Below, one piece after another: positions 8,438 through 17,055 of a DNA stretch of 64,000 nt. The position numbers and the translations under genes were made by a program. The stretch covers positions 49,116-113,115 of the forward strand of contig JAVBXP010000031.1 in the NCBI GenBank assembly GCA_030824495.1, written 5' to 3'. The stretch comes from a bacterium. GTDB taxonomy: Bacteria; Pseudomonadota; Alphaproteobacteria; Caulobacterales; Caulobacteraceae. Position 1 is the first letter of the stretch. Each line of letters starts with the position of its first letter. Below the pieces are notes generated by a model. The model searched no databases and was not told the origin of the DNA. It saw only the letters and a program-made list of their open reading frames with translations.

Positions 8438-10107
8438 TGGCCCTCAGATGGGATCGGGGCGTAGACGCGTAAAGTGGTGTCGTCGCCGTTGGAATAGTTG
8501 AGGCCCTCAACCTTGCCGATCTCGCGGGCCTTGACGTTGCGGGCCTTCAGGGACGCTTCGAACTGGGCCTGCTCGCGGCTTTCGACGACCGCCGGGCGTT
8601 GATCGGCAAGGGCTTTGACGGCCTGATCGATGCCGCCCAGATCGGTTGGAGTGCCCAATTCGAACACCAGACTCGGCTCAGCGTAGCCCGCGACCGCCAC
8701 CGGCGCGGGCGTGATGCCCTGTCGGGGCAACAACCTTTGCTCCGCCAAGATGTCGGCCGTGCGCTTGGAGAGCAGCAGCGGCTCCAGGCGCGGGATGAAG
8801 GTCGCCGCGAAGGCGCCGTGACCAAGGATGCTCAGCGCCGCCGCCGCGACCAGGGCCTTGGTCGGCTCTCGCCGCCAGAGCAGATAGGCCCCAACCAGTC
8901 CGGCTGCGGCCAGCAGCAGCGCGGTCAGAATTGTGGCGGGCAGATCTGTAGGGTCGCCGTATTCGCTGAAAAGATAGAACACCGCCGCCGCCAGCACCGT
9001 CCCGACCAGGGCCGACAGAGCGACGCCCACCCACCGCGCGATGGGGCCAACCTCGCCGCGCGTCGCGGCGGCCGCCATCAGCCAGGCGAGCGCGCCATAG
9101 GTCGGCAGTGTGTAGTGAACCAGCTTGGTCGGGGTGGCCTCGAACACCAGAAACGCCGGGATCAGCCAGCAGAGCGCAAACCGCACGCCCGGCTCGTTCC
9201 GCCCACGCCAACCGAGCGCCAGGGCGGCCGGCAACAGCAGCGAGCCGGGGAAGATGAGCAGCGGCAGCAGCAGGGTATGATAGCCGGGCGGGGCGCCGTG
9301 GCTTTCCTGGCCGCCGACCAGCTTGGGCGCGAAGTCGGCGCCGAAGGCCGTGGTCCAGAAAGCGCCGTCGGTGGCTACGGTGACCGCCGTGGCCCAGGGT
9401 CCGACGACCGCCGCCGTCAGGATCAGGCCCCAGATCCAGCCCATGCCCTTCAGCCAATCGGCCTTGCGGTCCCAGACGCAGAGGCTGAGCGCGGTGAGGA
9501 CAACGACCATCAGTCCGACCGGACCCTTGACCAGCATCGACACCGACAGGCCCAGCCAGAAGAGTAGCCGGGTCAGGCGACCGGCGGGCGGTCCGTCGCG
9601 CGAGGCGGCATAGATGCGGCCCATCGCCGCCAGGGCAAGGGTCGTCGTTCCGGCCAGCACCGCGTCGGTCTTGGCGATGAAGGCCTCGGTCGAGAGCAGG
9701 AAGGTGGCGCCCAGCAGGCCCCCGGCCAGCAGGCCCGCCCGGTTCCCGAAGAAGGCCGCCGCACCCCAGGCGCAGGCCGCCGCCGCCAGCATGGCCCCCA
9801 GCAGGGAGGGCAGGCGATAGGCCCAGATCTCTCTGTCCTCAGGCGAGGAAAACGCCGCGACGCTGCCGGCCTGCAGCCAGTGGATGCCCACCGGCTTCTT
9901 GAACCGCGGCTGGTCCTGGAATCGGATCACGACGTAGTCGCCGGTCTCCAACATCTGGGCCGTCGCCTGCGCGAACCGGCTCTCGTCGCGGTCCAGAGGC
10001 GGCATGGCGAATACGCCCGGCAAGCCTGCCAGGAATGCGATCAGGGCTGCGAACGCCGGCGCGCGCCACCCCCGGCTGAAGCGATCGATATAGGCCTCGA
10101 GATTCAT
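8434..10107 (-). CDS. GT39/ArnT-like membrane glycosyltransferase
   Basis: 557 residues with about a dozen transmembrane segments. The first periplasmic loop reads PPLDRDESRFAQATAQMLETGDYVV, the acidic loop typical of protein O-mannosyltransferase/ArnT-type enzymes, which use polyprenyl-phosphate sugars on the periplasmic side. FQDQPRFKKPVGIHW continues the family pattern. The C-terminal about 100 residues form a soluble domain. It is divergent from a polyprenyl-phosphate-sugar-synthase-like GT2 gene at 10157, which could supply its lipid-linked donor. Substrate (lipid A, protein or glycan) unknown. Confidence 0.88.
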   Translation of the reverse strand: MNLEAYIDRFSRGWRAPAFAALIAFLAGLPGVFAMPPLDRDESRFAQATAQMLETGDYVVIRFQDQPRFKKPVGIHWLQAGSVAAFSSPEDREIWAYRLPSLLGAMLAAAACAWGAAAFFGNRAGLLAGGLLGATFLLSTEAFIAKTDAVLAGTTTLALAAMGRIYAASRDGPPAGRLTRLLFWLGLSVSMLVKGPVGLMVVVLTALSLCVWDRKADWLKGMGWIWGLILTAAVVGPWATAVTVATDGAFWTTAFGADFAPKLVGGQESHGAPPGYHTLLLPLLIFPGSLLLPAALALGWRGRNEPGVRFALCWLIPAFLVFEATPTKLVHYTLPTYGALAWLMAAAATRGEVGPIARWVGVALSALVGTVLAAAVFYLFSEYGDPTDLPATILTALLLAAAGLVGAYLLWRREPTKALVAAAALSILGHGAFAATFIPRLEPLLLSKRTADILAEQRLLPRQGITPAPVAVAGYAEPSLVFELGTPTDLGGIDQAVKALADQRPAVVESREQAQFEASLKARNVKAREIGKVEGLNYSNGDDTTLRVYAPIPSEGQ

Positions 10108-10156
10108 GCCCGAGTTGATAGCACCGGCGCGCCGAATTTTCCGCTATGGAGGGAAT

Positions 10157-10885
10157 ATGGCCAAATCAACGCCCGACATTTCCGTGGTCGTCCCCGTCTT
10201 TGACGAGGAAGGCGCGGCGCCAGAGCTCGCCCGCGAAATCGCGGCCGCCTTTGCTGGGCGCGATTTCGAGATCGTCTTCGTCGACGACCACAGCCGCGAC
10301 AACACGCGGGCAGCGCTCACGGCGTTGAAGGGCGAGATACCGCAATTGCGGGTGCTGGCCCACGCCAAGAACTCCGGCCAGAGCCGTTCGATTCGCACCG
10401 GCGTCCTGGCCTCGCGCGGCGATGTGATCGTGACGCTGGATGGCGATGGCCAAAACGATCCGGCCGATGGCCCGGGCCTGGTGGACGCGCTGGCCGCTGG
10501 GCCGCCGGATCTGGTGCTGGTCGGCGGCGAGCGGGTGAAACGCCAGGACAGCGCCGCCAAGAAGTTCGCCTCGAAGTTCGGCAACGGCGTGCGCAAGCGG
10601 CTGTTGAAGGACACCGCCAACGACACTGGCTGCGGGCTGAAGGCCTTCCGCCGCGACGCGTTCCTGCGGCTTCCCTATTTCGACCACATCCACCGCTATC
10701 TGCCGGCCCTGATGCTGCGCGAGGGGTATCAGGTGGACTTCCGACCGGTGAACCATCGCCATCGGCAGACCGGCCAGTCGAAATACACCAATCTCGGCCG
10801 GCTCTGGGCCTCGGCGTCGGACCTGCTTGGGGTTATGTGGCTGCAGTCGCGCTCGCGCCTGCCCGGCGCCGTCGAAGAGCTCTGA
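10157..10885 (+). CDS. GT2 glycosyltransferase, polyprenyl-phosphate sugar synthase-like
   Basis: 242 residues, soluble: DISVVVPVFDEEGAAPELA, EIVFVDDHSRDNTRAAL, GQSRSIRTGVLASRGDVIVTLDGDGQNDPAD (DGDGQNDP metal site), and the acceptor-side QTGQSKYTNLGRL. This is the dolichol/undecaprenyl-phosphate glycosyltransferase pattern without the C-terminal membrane domain some members have. The start at 10157 is supported by GGAGGG at 10148-10153. Divergent from the GT39 gene, so the two may work as donor synthase plus transferase. The small membrane protein at 10957 follows and could supply the missing membrane part. Confidence 0.88.
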   Translation: MAKSTPDISVVVPVFDEEGAAPELAREIAAAFAGRDFEIVFVDDHSRDNTRAALTALKGEIPQLRVLAHAKNSGQSRSIRTGVLASRGDVIVTLDGDGQNDPADGPGLVDALAAGPPDLVLVGGERVKRQDSAAKKFASKFGNGVRKRLLKDTANDTGCGLKAFRRDAFLRLPYFDHIHRYLPALMLREGYQVDFRPVNHRHRQTGQSKYTNLGRLWASASDLLGVMWLQSRSRLPGAVEEL

Positions 10886-10956
10886 GGGAGCCCGGCTTGT
10901 CGCGTCTGGCAAAGCAGCGGAGTCTTCTGCTCGATCCGGGCGGGGGAGGGGTTTCC

Positions 10957-11385
10957 ATGTTCGCCGCATTGCCGCTGCTAGCCCTGCCGGTGCTGGCCTA
11001 CAATCTGGCGGCCCTGACCCTGGCTGGCGGCTTCGGTTCCCAGGAAGCGGCGATCCGCATGAGCGAGCCTTTGTTCTCGATCGCGATGAGCAACAGCGCC
11101 CAATGGCCTGTGAACCTCGGCGACGTCATGCTGCTGGTTGGCTTGATCGTCCTGTTCATAGAACTGCTGAAATCGACCACCAGCCGGCGGACGGCGATCG
11201 TCAATCACGCCTTGTCGATGCTGCTGTTCGTCGCCTGCCTGGTCGAGTTCCTGCTCGCGCCGGCCTTCGCCACCTCGACGTTTTTCCTGCTGACGGTGAT
11301 GGTGTTGCTGGACGTGTTGGCTGGGTTCATCGTCACCATCGTCTCGGCGCGCCGAGACGTCGACTTCGGTTCGGACGGGGCCTGA
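10957..11385 (+). CDS. Small integral membrane protein of unknown function
   Basis: 142 residues with four likely transmembrane helices (about residues 3-25, 50-67, 82-101 and 107-127) and a short polar tail. Start chosen at ATG 10957 because a GGGGGAGGGG stretch precedes it and the protein begins directly with a hydrophobic segment. The frame is open upstream within the GT2 gene. It follows the GT2 gene by 71 bases and may be co-transcribed. I do not recognise a named family. Confidence 0.7.
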   Translation: MFAALPLLALPVLAYNLAALTLAGGFGSQEAAIRMSEPLFSIAMSNSAQWPVNLGDVMLLVGLIVLFIELLKSTTSRRTAIVNHALSMLLFVACLVEFLLAPAFATSTFFLLTVMVLLDVLAGFIVTIVSARRDVDFGSDGA

Positions 11386-11394
11386 GGCCCGCGG

Positions 11395-11463
11395 CTAGGT
11401 GAGCGCGCTGAAGATGAGCGTCACGACGGCGACGTCGAAGAGGCGGATGGCAAGGGTGAACAT
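11395..11463 (-). CDS. Candidate 22-residue single-span membrane peptide
   Basis: A minus-strand ATG at 11461-11463 opens a 22-codon frame almost entirely of hydrophobic residues (MFTLAIRLFDVAVVTLIFS and three more), ending TAG at 11395. That is one transmembrane span. There is no good ribosome site close to the ATG (GGAGA lies about 21 bases upstream, in frame). It is convergent with the membrane-protein gene and divergent from the XRE gene. Could be chance in GC-rich DNA. Confidence 0.28.
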   Translation of the reverse strand: MFTLAIRLFDVAVVTLIFSALT

Positions 11464-11526
11464 GAGCGTCTCGGCGATGGATTCATCTCCGATTAAGCAA
11501 GACCGGCGCCAAGGCGCGGTTGGCTG

Positions 11527-11841
11527 ATGGCGCTGTTCTTCGATCGCCCGTGGTTCGAGGCCAAACTGGCCGAAAGGTCGCTTAGTCAAAGGGTTATGGC
11601 CGCGGCGGCGGGCATGAGCGAGGCCGAGCTCGTCCTGGTCTTCAAGGACCAGCGGGAACTTTCCGCCGAGGAGGTGGGCATTTTCGCCGACCTGCTGGGT
11701 GTGCCGCCGACGCAGATCGCCCACCATGCGGGAGTTTCCACGCCTGTTCCGGGGCAGGATGATCTGCCCGGCCGCCTGCTGGCCCTGGAAAAGAAGGTCG
11801 CCGTCTTGGAGGCGGAGATCGCGCGGTTGAAGGGGCGGTGA
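11527..11841 (+). CDS. Small XRE-type helix-turn-helix protein
   Basis: 104 residues. Residues about 15-70 (LAERSLSQRVMAAAAGMSEAELVLVFKDQRELSAEEVGIFADLLGV) follow the lambda-repressor/XRE HTH pattern with an LGV turn, normally DNA-binding. After a Pro/Gly linker, residues about 80-103 form a short coiled coil (LLALEKKVAVLEAEIARLKG), likely for dimerisation. Single gene with no obvious target; the recognition helix is less polar than usual. Confidence 0.75.
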   Translation: MALFFDRPWFEAKLAERSLSQRVMAAAAGMSEAELVLVFKDQRELSAEEVGIFADLLGVPPTQIAHHAGVSTPVPGQDDLPGRLLALEKKVAVLEAEIARLKGR

Positions 11842-11859
11842 GCCCGCCCCTTCGTGCGT

Positions 11860-12282
11860 TTAAGCCAGCAACTTTTGCATGAAGTACCTCGGGAACATCG
11901 GCGCTGGCCCGTCGATCTGTCCGAACACACTGAAACCGAGGCGCTCGTAGAAGCTACGGGCCTGGAAGGCGTAGGTGTCGAGCCACATGGAGCGACAGCC
12001 TCGAGCGATCGCTTCAGCCTGCGCCTGATCCATCAGCTGCGTGCCAAGCCCTTGGCCGCGCGCGCCCTCCGGTGCGACGACGAGGCCGATATAGAACGAA
12101 CCCCATAGCGAAAGCGCCCATAGGCCTCCAAGGATCTCGTTATCGCCCGGAGCGGTGATGGTGAGGGCGAACGCCTCGCCCTGGGCGTCGCCGACAGCCT
12201 GTTGGTTGAAGGCCAGGAGCGGGCCCCAGATCGGCATGTAGGCGTCGTCGGGCGTGGCGGCCCGTTGGATTGAAAATTCCAT
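11860..12282 (-). CDS. GNAT family N-acetyltransferase
   Basis: 140 residues with the GNAT fold: strand LWALSLWGSFYIGLVVAPEGARGQGLGTQLMDQA (acetyl-CoA loop RGQGLG) and the C-terminal ARSFYERLGFSVFGQID motif. Transfers an acetyl group from acetyl-CoA to an unidentified acceptor. Convergent with the XRE gene, 18 bases apart. Confidence 0.88.
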   Translation of the reverse strand: MEFSIQRAATPDDAYMPIWGPLLAFNQQAVGDAQGEAFALTITAPGDNEILGGLWALSLWGSFYIGLVVAPEGARGQGLGTQLMDQAQAEAIARGCRSMWLDTYAFQARSFYERLGFSVFGQIDGPAPMFPRYFMQKLLA

Positions 12283-12440
12283 GATGTCTTCCGAAGTCTG
12301 TGCGCCGCGTGGAACGCGGCCATGAGGGATGGCTCATGCGGCGTCGCGCCGGGAGGTTCCGGTTTCCGGTTCTAGCCGGTGACGTCCGCGCGCGAGGCGC
12401 GGGTCAGACTGCGACGAAACCCTTCATGCGGGCCAGGCTA

Positions 12441-12770
12441 TCAGACCTCGGTCTTTGCCGCGCCGCCCTTTCGCGCCCGCCTGTCGGCGGCGCCGGAATA
12501 TTCGGTCTGGTTGTAGACCGTCCGCGCGGTGTCGAGGGTTTCCTTGCCGCCGCGTAGGCCGCGCCGATGGCCGTCCTGACCCAGCACCTGGGCCGCAAAG
12601 ACCGCGGCGGGGCCAGGCGCCCCGACGGGCGCAGGCGGGGGCGGCGTCTCGTACAGAGCCGGAACGCTCCGGTCTTCGATCTCAGACGCGCCCCCGGTCT
12701 CGGCGCCTTGGGAGCGTCGAACGCGGCGGACCTGGTTGGCCCTGCGAATGGGGTCGATCGGAGACGTCAT
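12441..12770 (-). CDS. Conserved hypothetical protein next to phaR
   Basis: 109 residues, no membrane segment or signal peptide. It starts MTSPIDPIRRANQVRRVRR, has a Pro/Ala-rich middle (residues 40-60) and a C-terminal block LRGGKETLDTARTVYNQTEYSG followed by a basic tail. The clean start and termini look like a small protein family found near phaR in Caulobacter relatives, but I cannot name a function. It lies 32 bases downstream of the phaR stop on the same strand, so it may be co-transcribed with phaR. Confidence 0.65.
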   Translation of the reverse strand: MTSPIDPIRRANQVRRVRRSQGAETGGASEIEDRSVPALYETPPPPAPVGAPGPAAVFAAQVLGQDGHRRGLRGGKETLDTARTVYNQTEYSGAADRRARKGGAAKTEV

Positions 12771-12802
12771 GGAGGCAGGACCCTAGCCCTCCTCAGGTTA
12801 AT

Positions 12803-13414
12803 CTAGCGTTTGGCGAGCTTCGCGATCTGCGCCTGCATGTCTTCCATCTGCTTTTTCAAAGCGTTGAGGGTTTCGTCGCCGGCCGGGCCAGCGGTGGGCG
12901 CGGGATCGGCGGGTTTCTGCGGCGCGGCGCCGTCCTCGGTCCGCGAATAGGCGAAGGGGGAGAACATCTTCATCGCGCGGTCGAACATCGCCAGGTTCTG
13001 ACGGATCTGTTCTTCATAGCCGCTGCCGAGACCGCCACCGGTTCCCAGGGTGGTGAACTGCGTGCGCATCCGCTCCTGCTGCTCGGCGAAGGTGGCCAGC
13101 GACAGTTCCAGATAGCTCGGCAGGAACGCTTGCATCGAATTGCCATAGAAGCCGATCAATTGGCGCAGGAACTGGATCGGCAGCAGGTTTTGGCCCTCCC
13201 GGCTCTCTTCCTCGAAGATGATCTGGGTAAGGACGGTGCGCGTGATGTCCTCGTTCGTCTTGGCGTCATAGACGACGAAGTCGACGCCCTGCTTCACCAT
13301 GTCCGACAGGTGCTCGAGCGTGACGTAGGATGAAGAAGCGGTGTTGTAGAGTCGCCGGTTTGCATACTTTTTGATGACGACGCGTGCGTCGCCGGATCCC
13401 TGGGTCTCAACCAT
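12803..13414 (-). CDS. phaR: Polyhydroxyalkanoate synthesis repressor PhaR
   Basis: 203 residues. VVIKKYANRRLYNTASSSYV starts the conserved PHB accumulation DNA-binding domain (residues about 10-70), followed by the PHB-accumulation repeat region (residues about 75-125) and a C-terminal coiled coil (LNALKKQMEDMQAQIAKL). PhaR senses PHB granules and represses phasin and its own gene. The frame is open to 13693, but ATG 13414 (MVETQGSG) fits the family. It is divergent from phaA-phaB with a candidate operator between. Confidence 0.93.
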   Translation of the reverse strand: MVETQGSGDARVVIKKYANRRLYNTASSSYVTLEHLSDMVKQGVDFVVYDAKTNEDITRTVLTQIIFEEESREGQNLLPIQFLRQLIGFYGNSMQAFLPSYLELSLATFAEQQERMRTQFTTLGTGGGLGSGYEEQIRQNLAMFDRAMKMFSPFAYSRTEDGAAPQKPADPAPTAGPAGDETLNALKKQMEDMQAQIAKLAKR

Positions 13415-13460
13415 CCCACAATCCCTTATTTGGCACGCTCCCCGCGGCGCACCCCTAGTC

Positions 13461-13471
13461 TTGCACCGCAG
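13461..13471. promoter_or_regulatory. Candidate PhaR operator
   Basis: TTGC-ACC-GCAG matches the CTGC-N3-GCAG site described for alphaproteobacterial PhaR at all but one base. It lies between the divergent phaR and phaA genes, 47 bases from the phaR start and about 122 from phaA. The match is short, so this is an inference from position plus pattern. Confidence 0.4.
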
Positions 13472-13592
13472 TATCGCGAATGCGAGGGCGTTCGGAAAGC
13501 AGGGGTTCCGATCAGGCGAGTTGGTTGCACCCCCTTGCCCAAGCTCCAGGCTTTCCCGATAGATGAAAGCCTTAAAGTCCAGGAGCCCCGCC

Positions 13593-14768
13593 ATGAGCGA
13601 CGTCGTCATCGTCTCCGCCGCCCGCACCCCGGTCGGATCGTTCAACGGGGCGCTTTCAAGCCTCCCCGCCCACGAGCTAGGCAAGATCGCCATTCAGGCC
13701 GCTATCGAGCGTGCCGGGATCACCGCCGCCGACGTCGGCGAGGTGATCATGGGCCAGGTGCTGCAGGCCGGCGCCGGCCAGGGTCCGGCCCGCCAGGCGG
13801 CTGTCAACGCCGGCATCCCGGTCGAGAGCCCAGCCTGGAGCCTCAATCAGCTTTGTGGCTCGGGCCTGCGCGCAGTTGCGCTGGGCGCCCAGCAGATCGC
13901 CGATGGCTCGGCCTCAGTGGTGATCGCCGGCGGCCAGGAGAGCATGAGCCAGTCGCCCCACGCCCAGAACCTGCGCGGCGGCCAGAAGATGGGCGATCTC
14001 GCCCTGGTCGACACCATGATCAAGGACGGCCTGTGGGACGCCTTCCACGGCTACCACATGGGCCAGACCGCCGAGAACATCGCCAACCGTTGGCAGATCA
14101 CCCGCGAGGACCAGGACATCTTCGCCGTCGCCAGCCAGAACAAGGCCGAAGCCGCTCAGAAGGCCGGCAAGTTCGCCGGCGAGATTGCGCCCGTGACCAT
14201 CAAGGGCCGCAAGGGCGATACGATTGTTGATCAGGACGAATACATCCGCCACGGCGCGACGCTCGACAGTGTTTCGGGCCTGCGTCCGGCCTTCGCCAAG
14301 GAAGGCTCCGTCACCGCGGCCAACGCCTCCGGCCTCAATGACGGCGCCGCGGCTCTGGTGCTGATGAGCGCCGACGAGGCCGCCAAGCGTGGCCTCAAGC
14401 CCCTCGCCCGCATCGCCTCCTGGGCCAATGCCGGGGTGGATCCTGAGATCATGGGCACCGGCCCGATTCCGGCTAGCCGCAAGGCTTTGGAAAAGGCCGG
14501 CTGGAGCGTGGCCGACCTGGACCTCATTGAATCCAACGAAGCCTTCGCCGCCCAGTCGATCTGCGTGGTGCGCGATCTCGGTCTTGATCCGGCCAAGGTC
14601 AATGTGAACGGCGGGGCCATCGCCATCGGCCACCCGATCGGCGCGTCGGGCGCGCGCATCCTGACCACCCTTGTCCACGAAATGAAACGTTCGGGGGCTA
14701 AGAAGGGCCTGGCCACGCTTTGCGTGGGCGGCGGCATGGGCGTTGCCATGTGCGTCGAAGCAGTCTGA
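13593..14768 (+). CDS. phaA: Acetyl-CoA acetyltransferase (beta-ketothiolase) PhaA
   Basis: Condenses two acetyl-CoA to acetoacetyl-CoA, the first step of poly-3-hydroxybutyrate synthesis. The 391-residue protein has the acyl-accepting Cys in [21 protein letters not shown], the catalytic His in [17 protein letters not shown] and the second Cys in [15 protein letters not shown] 13593 (MSDVVIVS) is preceded by AGGAG at 13581-13585. Followed after 62 bases by phaB. PhaC is not in the window. Confidence 0.94.
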   Translation: MSDVVIVSAARTPVGSFNGALSSLPAHELGKIAIQAAIERAGITAADVGEVIMGQVLQAGAGQGPARQAAVNAGIPVESPAWSLNQLCGSGLRAVALGAQQIADGSASVVIAGGQESMSQSPHAQNLRGGQKMGDLALVDTMIKDGLWDAFHGYHMGQTAENIANRWQITREDQDIFAVASQNKAEAAQKAGKFAGEIAPVTIKGRKGDTIVDQDEYIRHGATLDSVSGLRPAFAKEGSVTAANASGLNDGAAALVLMSADEAAKRGLKPLARIASWANAGVDPEIMGTGPIPASRKALEKAGWSVADLDLIESNEAFAAQSICVVRDLGLDPAKVNVNGGAIAIGHPIGASGARILTTLVHEMKRSGAKKGLATLCVGGGMGVAMCVEAV

Positions 14769-14830
14769 CCATCTAGGTTGGGAGCGCCGGACCAACCGGC
14801 GCCCCGGTTTTTCAAGCGGGAGGCGGCCCT

Positions 14831-15556
14831 ATGGGCAGAGTAGCGTTCGTGACGGGTGGGACGCGCGGCATTGGCCGGGCGATCTGCGAGCGGTTGAAGA
14901 GCGACGGCTTCAAGGTCGCCGCGGGATATTCGGGGAACGAAGAGGCGGCCAAGGCTTGCGCCGCCGAACTTGGCGTCATGGTCGTCAAGGGCAATGTCGG
15001 CAGTTTCGAAGACTGCCGCCGCGCCGTCGAGGCGGTCACCACCGAACTGGGACCCATCGAGGTCCTGGTGAATAACGCCGGCATCACCCGCGACGGCGTC
15101 TTCCACAAGATGACGCCGGAGCAGTGGTCAGAGGTCATCCGCGTGAACATGGACTCGGTCTTCAACATGACCCGCCATGTGATCGAGGGGATGCGTGATC
15201 GGTCCTGGGGCCGCGTGATCAATATTTCGTCGATCAACGGCCAGAAGGGCCAGATGGGCCAGACCAACTATTCGGCCGCCAAGGCCGGAGTCATCGGCTT
15301 CACCAAGGCGCTGGCGCTGGAAAACGCCCGCAAGGGCGTCACCGTGAATTGCATCGCGCCGGGCTATATCGACACCGAAATGGTTCAAGCGGTGCCGGAA
15401 AACGTGCTGGCGGCGATTATCGGCCAGATCCCGGTCGGCCGTTTGGGCAAGGGCGAAGAGATCGCCGACATGGTCGCTTTCCTCGCCGGCGAGCACGCGG
15501 GCTATGTCACCGGCTCGACATTGTCGCTGAACGGTGGCCAGTACATGGCCGGTTAA
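14831..15556 (+). CDS. phaB: Acetoacetyl-CoA reductase PhaB
   Basis: NADPH-dependent short-chain dehydrogenase making (R)-3-hydroxybutyryl-CoA. 241 residues: cofactor loop TGGTRGIGRAI, NNAGITRDG, catalytic Ser in NISSINGQKGQMGQ, YSAAKAG (Tyr and Lys) and the substrate-side PGYIDTEMVQAVPE. These blocks are those of PhaB rather than FabG. SD-like GGGAGGCGG precedes the start. With phaA upstream it forms the monomer-supply operon. Confidence 0.94.
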   Translation: MGRVAFVTGGTRGIGRAICERLKSDGFKVAAGYSGNEEAAKACAAELGVMVVKGNVGSFEDCRRAVEAVTTELGPIEVLVNNAGITRDGVFHKMTPEQWSEVIRVNMDSVFNMTRHVIEGMRDRSWGRVINISSINGQKGQMGQTNYSAAKAGVIGFTKALALENARKGVTVNCIAPGYIDTEMVQAVPENVLAAIIGQIPVGRLGKGEEIADMVAFLAGEHAGYVTGSTLSLNGGQYMAG

Positions 15557-15608
15557 GCTTGTTAGGGGTCCAAAAAGCGCCCCACTCAAAGGGCATCTGC
15601 CTATCTTG

Positions 15609-16379
15609 ATGGCAAGCGAAAGACCGGCGTCAGCATACCGACCCCTCTTCGCCGCGGCGTTCGCCGCGGCGTTGAGTGTCAGCTATGCCCTGCCGGCCAA
15701 TGCCGGACCCCAGACATTGCGCGAGGGTCTGTTTGGGGATCGCCCTGCGCCCGGGCGTCGCGCCAGCCCGCCGATCGCGCGCTATGTCAGCCAGGAAGGC
15801 GAGGCCTTCATCCTGGATCGCAGCCAGCCGCGCGCCTACATGAAGTTTGAGAGCAGCCCCGAGGTTTGGGTGTTGCGGCCTCATCCGGCCCCGCGCGGCG
15901 ATGTCATCTACAAGAACGATCTTGGCGAGCCGATGCTGCGGGCGACGCGGCTGGGCGGTCTGACCCTGTTCACCGCTCAACGTCCTGGGGGGTCGCCTGC
16001 CGCGTTTGCGGGCGGAGGCGCGGCCTTGCGGTTGGCCCCACTCAGTCCACAAGTGTTGCTGGAGCGTCTGGCCCAGGCCAGCGCCAAGGCCACCCGCGCC
16101 GCGCGGCGGTTGATCCCGTTCGAAGCCGACGCGTCGCCTGAATCTTCCGCCGTCGTGGCCGATGCCGCCATCGTGACCGCCGAGGCGGTGGTCCGGCTGT
16201 CACGGCGCCCAGACGGCCGCAGCCTGCTGGGGCGGCTGAAGAAGGTGAAGCTGGTCGAAGGCAGCAAGCCCGCCGTGGCGCTGCACGGCAGCGAGATGCG
16301 GATCACCGTCTCGCCAGACGACGGCCTGGCCGGCCGCCCGTCCTCCGACCGCATCATGCAGGCGGCCGGCGCGCGATAG
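15609..16379 (+). CDS. Secreted protein, DUF4908-type
   Basis: 256 residues with a Sec-type signal peptide (hydrophobic stretch FAAAFAAALSVSYA, cleavage likely after ANA at about residue 32). The mature part, with VSQEGEAFILDRSQPRAYMKF, WVLRPHPAPRGDVIYKND and a long Ala-rich C-terminal half, resembles what I know as DUF4908, found in Caulobacter relatives. Function unknown, probably periplasmic. The ATG at 15609 is chosen over the upstream open frame because it directly precedes the signal peptide. A terminator follows. Confidence 0.68.
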   Translation: MASERPASAYRPLFAAAFAAALSVSYALPANAGPQTLREGLFGDRPAPGRRASPPIARYVSQEGEAFILDRSQPRAYMKFESSPEVWVLRPHPAPRGDVIYKNDLGEPMLRATRLGGLTLFTAQRPGGSPAAFAGGGAALRLAPLSPQVLLERLAQASAKATRAARRLIPFEADASPESSAVVADAAIVTAEAVVRLSRRPDGRSLLGRLKKVKLVEGSKPAVALHGSEMRITVSPDDGLAGRPSSDRIMQAAGAR

Positions 16380-16395
16380 GCCTCAGCCGAACACG

Positions 16396-16423
16396 AAAAA
16401 GCCCGCCACAATGGGCGGGCTTT
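16396..16423 (-). terminator. Hairpin terminator between convergent genes
   Basis: AAAGCCCGCC and GGGCGGGCTTT form a strong stem around ACAAT. On the minus strand the stem is followed by five Ts (the AAAAA at 16396-16400 on plus), so it best serves the UrcA gene, but with TTT on the plus side it may also stop the DUF4908 transcript. Confidence 0.85.
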
Positions 16424-16444
16424 GCGCGCGGTGTCAGTCCAGGT

Positions 16445-16774
16445 TTAGCGTTGCGCGAGCTCGGCCGCGTGGGTCTTCGCCATCATCGCGTTGCGGTTGG
16501 CGACGCCTTCGGTGATTTCGGTGCGGACACCCTTGATGCAGGCGTTGTCGGCCAGGCGGGCCATCGCGCCCGGCTCGGTGCGGCCGCAGAACTCACGGGC
16601 GGCGACGTCGATGCGCTGGTTCAGGATCTTCGCGCCGTGGGCGCTGGAGGTGTCGATGTCGGAAACCTTCACGACGACCGGGGCGGCGTGGGCGCCGCTG
16701 GCGACCGCAAGCATCGGAAGGGTGGCGAGGGCGAGGGTGGCGACGCCGGCGAGGGTGCTGCTGATCTTGAACAT
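16445..16774 (-). CDS. UrcA family secreted protein
   Basis: 109 residues: signal peptide (MFKISSTLAGVATLALATLP, cleavage near GAHA-A at about residue 30), then VVVKVSDIDTSSAHGAKILNQRIDVAAREFCG and a later NACIKGV. The pattern of a strand, an Asp-rich turn, AA-x3-C and a second Cys is the UrcA family of small periplasmic proteins common in Caulobacterales and sphingomonads, with a probable disulfide between the two Cys. Function unknown. Single gene followed by its terminator. Confidence 0.82.
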   Translation of the reverse strand: MFKISSTLAGVATLALATLPMLAVASGAHAAPVVVKVSDIDTSSAHGAKILNQRIDVAAREFCGRTEPGAMARLADNACIKGVRTEITEGVANRNAMMAKTHAAELAQR

Positions 16775-17055
16775 CTGAAATCTCCCATTTCATCTGTAGT
16801 CGTGGGGGCGTCCGTCTGGCCGCCGATGAATTGGAGATAGCGCCAGTCTTCTCACGAAGTCTTGTTAATGCGGCGTAATGACACAGATTTAAGAGAGTTA
16901 CGAGAAGTTCATCTGAATTATTACATGAGATTTATCCTTTCTGTTCTGTAATGAAGTCTCGGGATCGGTCGGGCGTTTATAGATTTCCTTTGCTTGCGGC
17001 CTGCCCCCTCGACCCCTTAGGATTCCTGGCAATCAAATAAGGGGGAGGGCGCTTC
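16775..17055. other. AT-rich divergent intergenic region
   Basis: A 281-base gap between the divergent UrcA gene and the oxidoreductase operon. The stretch 16850-16960 is clearly more A/T-rich than its neighbours (for example GAATTATTACATGAGATTTATCC), as expected for a promoter region. GGGGGAGGG just before 17056 is the ribosome site of the operon. I could not pick a convincing -35/-10 pair. Confidence 0.5.

Noticed and set aside
8599..9567. Long plus-strand frame opposite the GT39 gene
   Set aside because: The translation is Arg/Gln/Gly-rich without any domain, while the opposite strand has a convincing membrane protein.
16862..16877. TTAA-N7-TAAT resembling a CtrA box
   Set aside because: The second half-site matches poorly; AT-rich promoter DNA gives such partial matches by chance.
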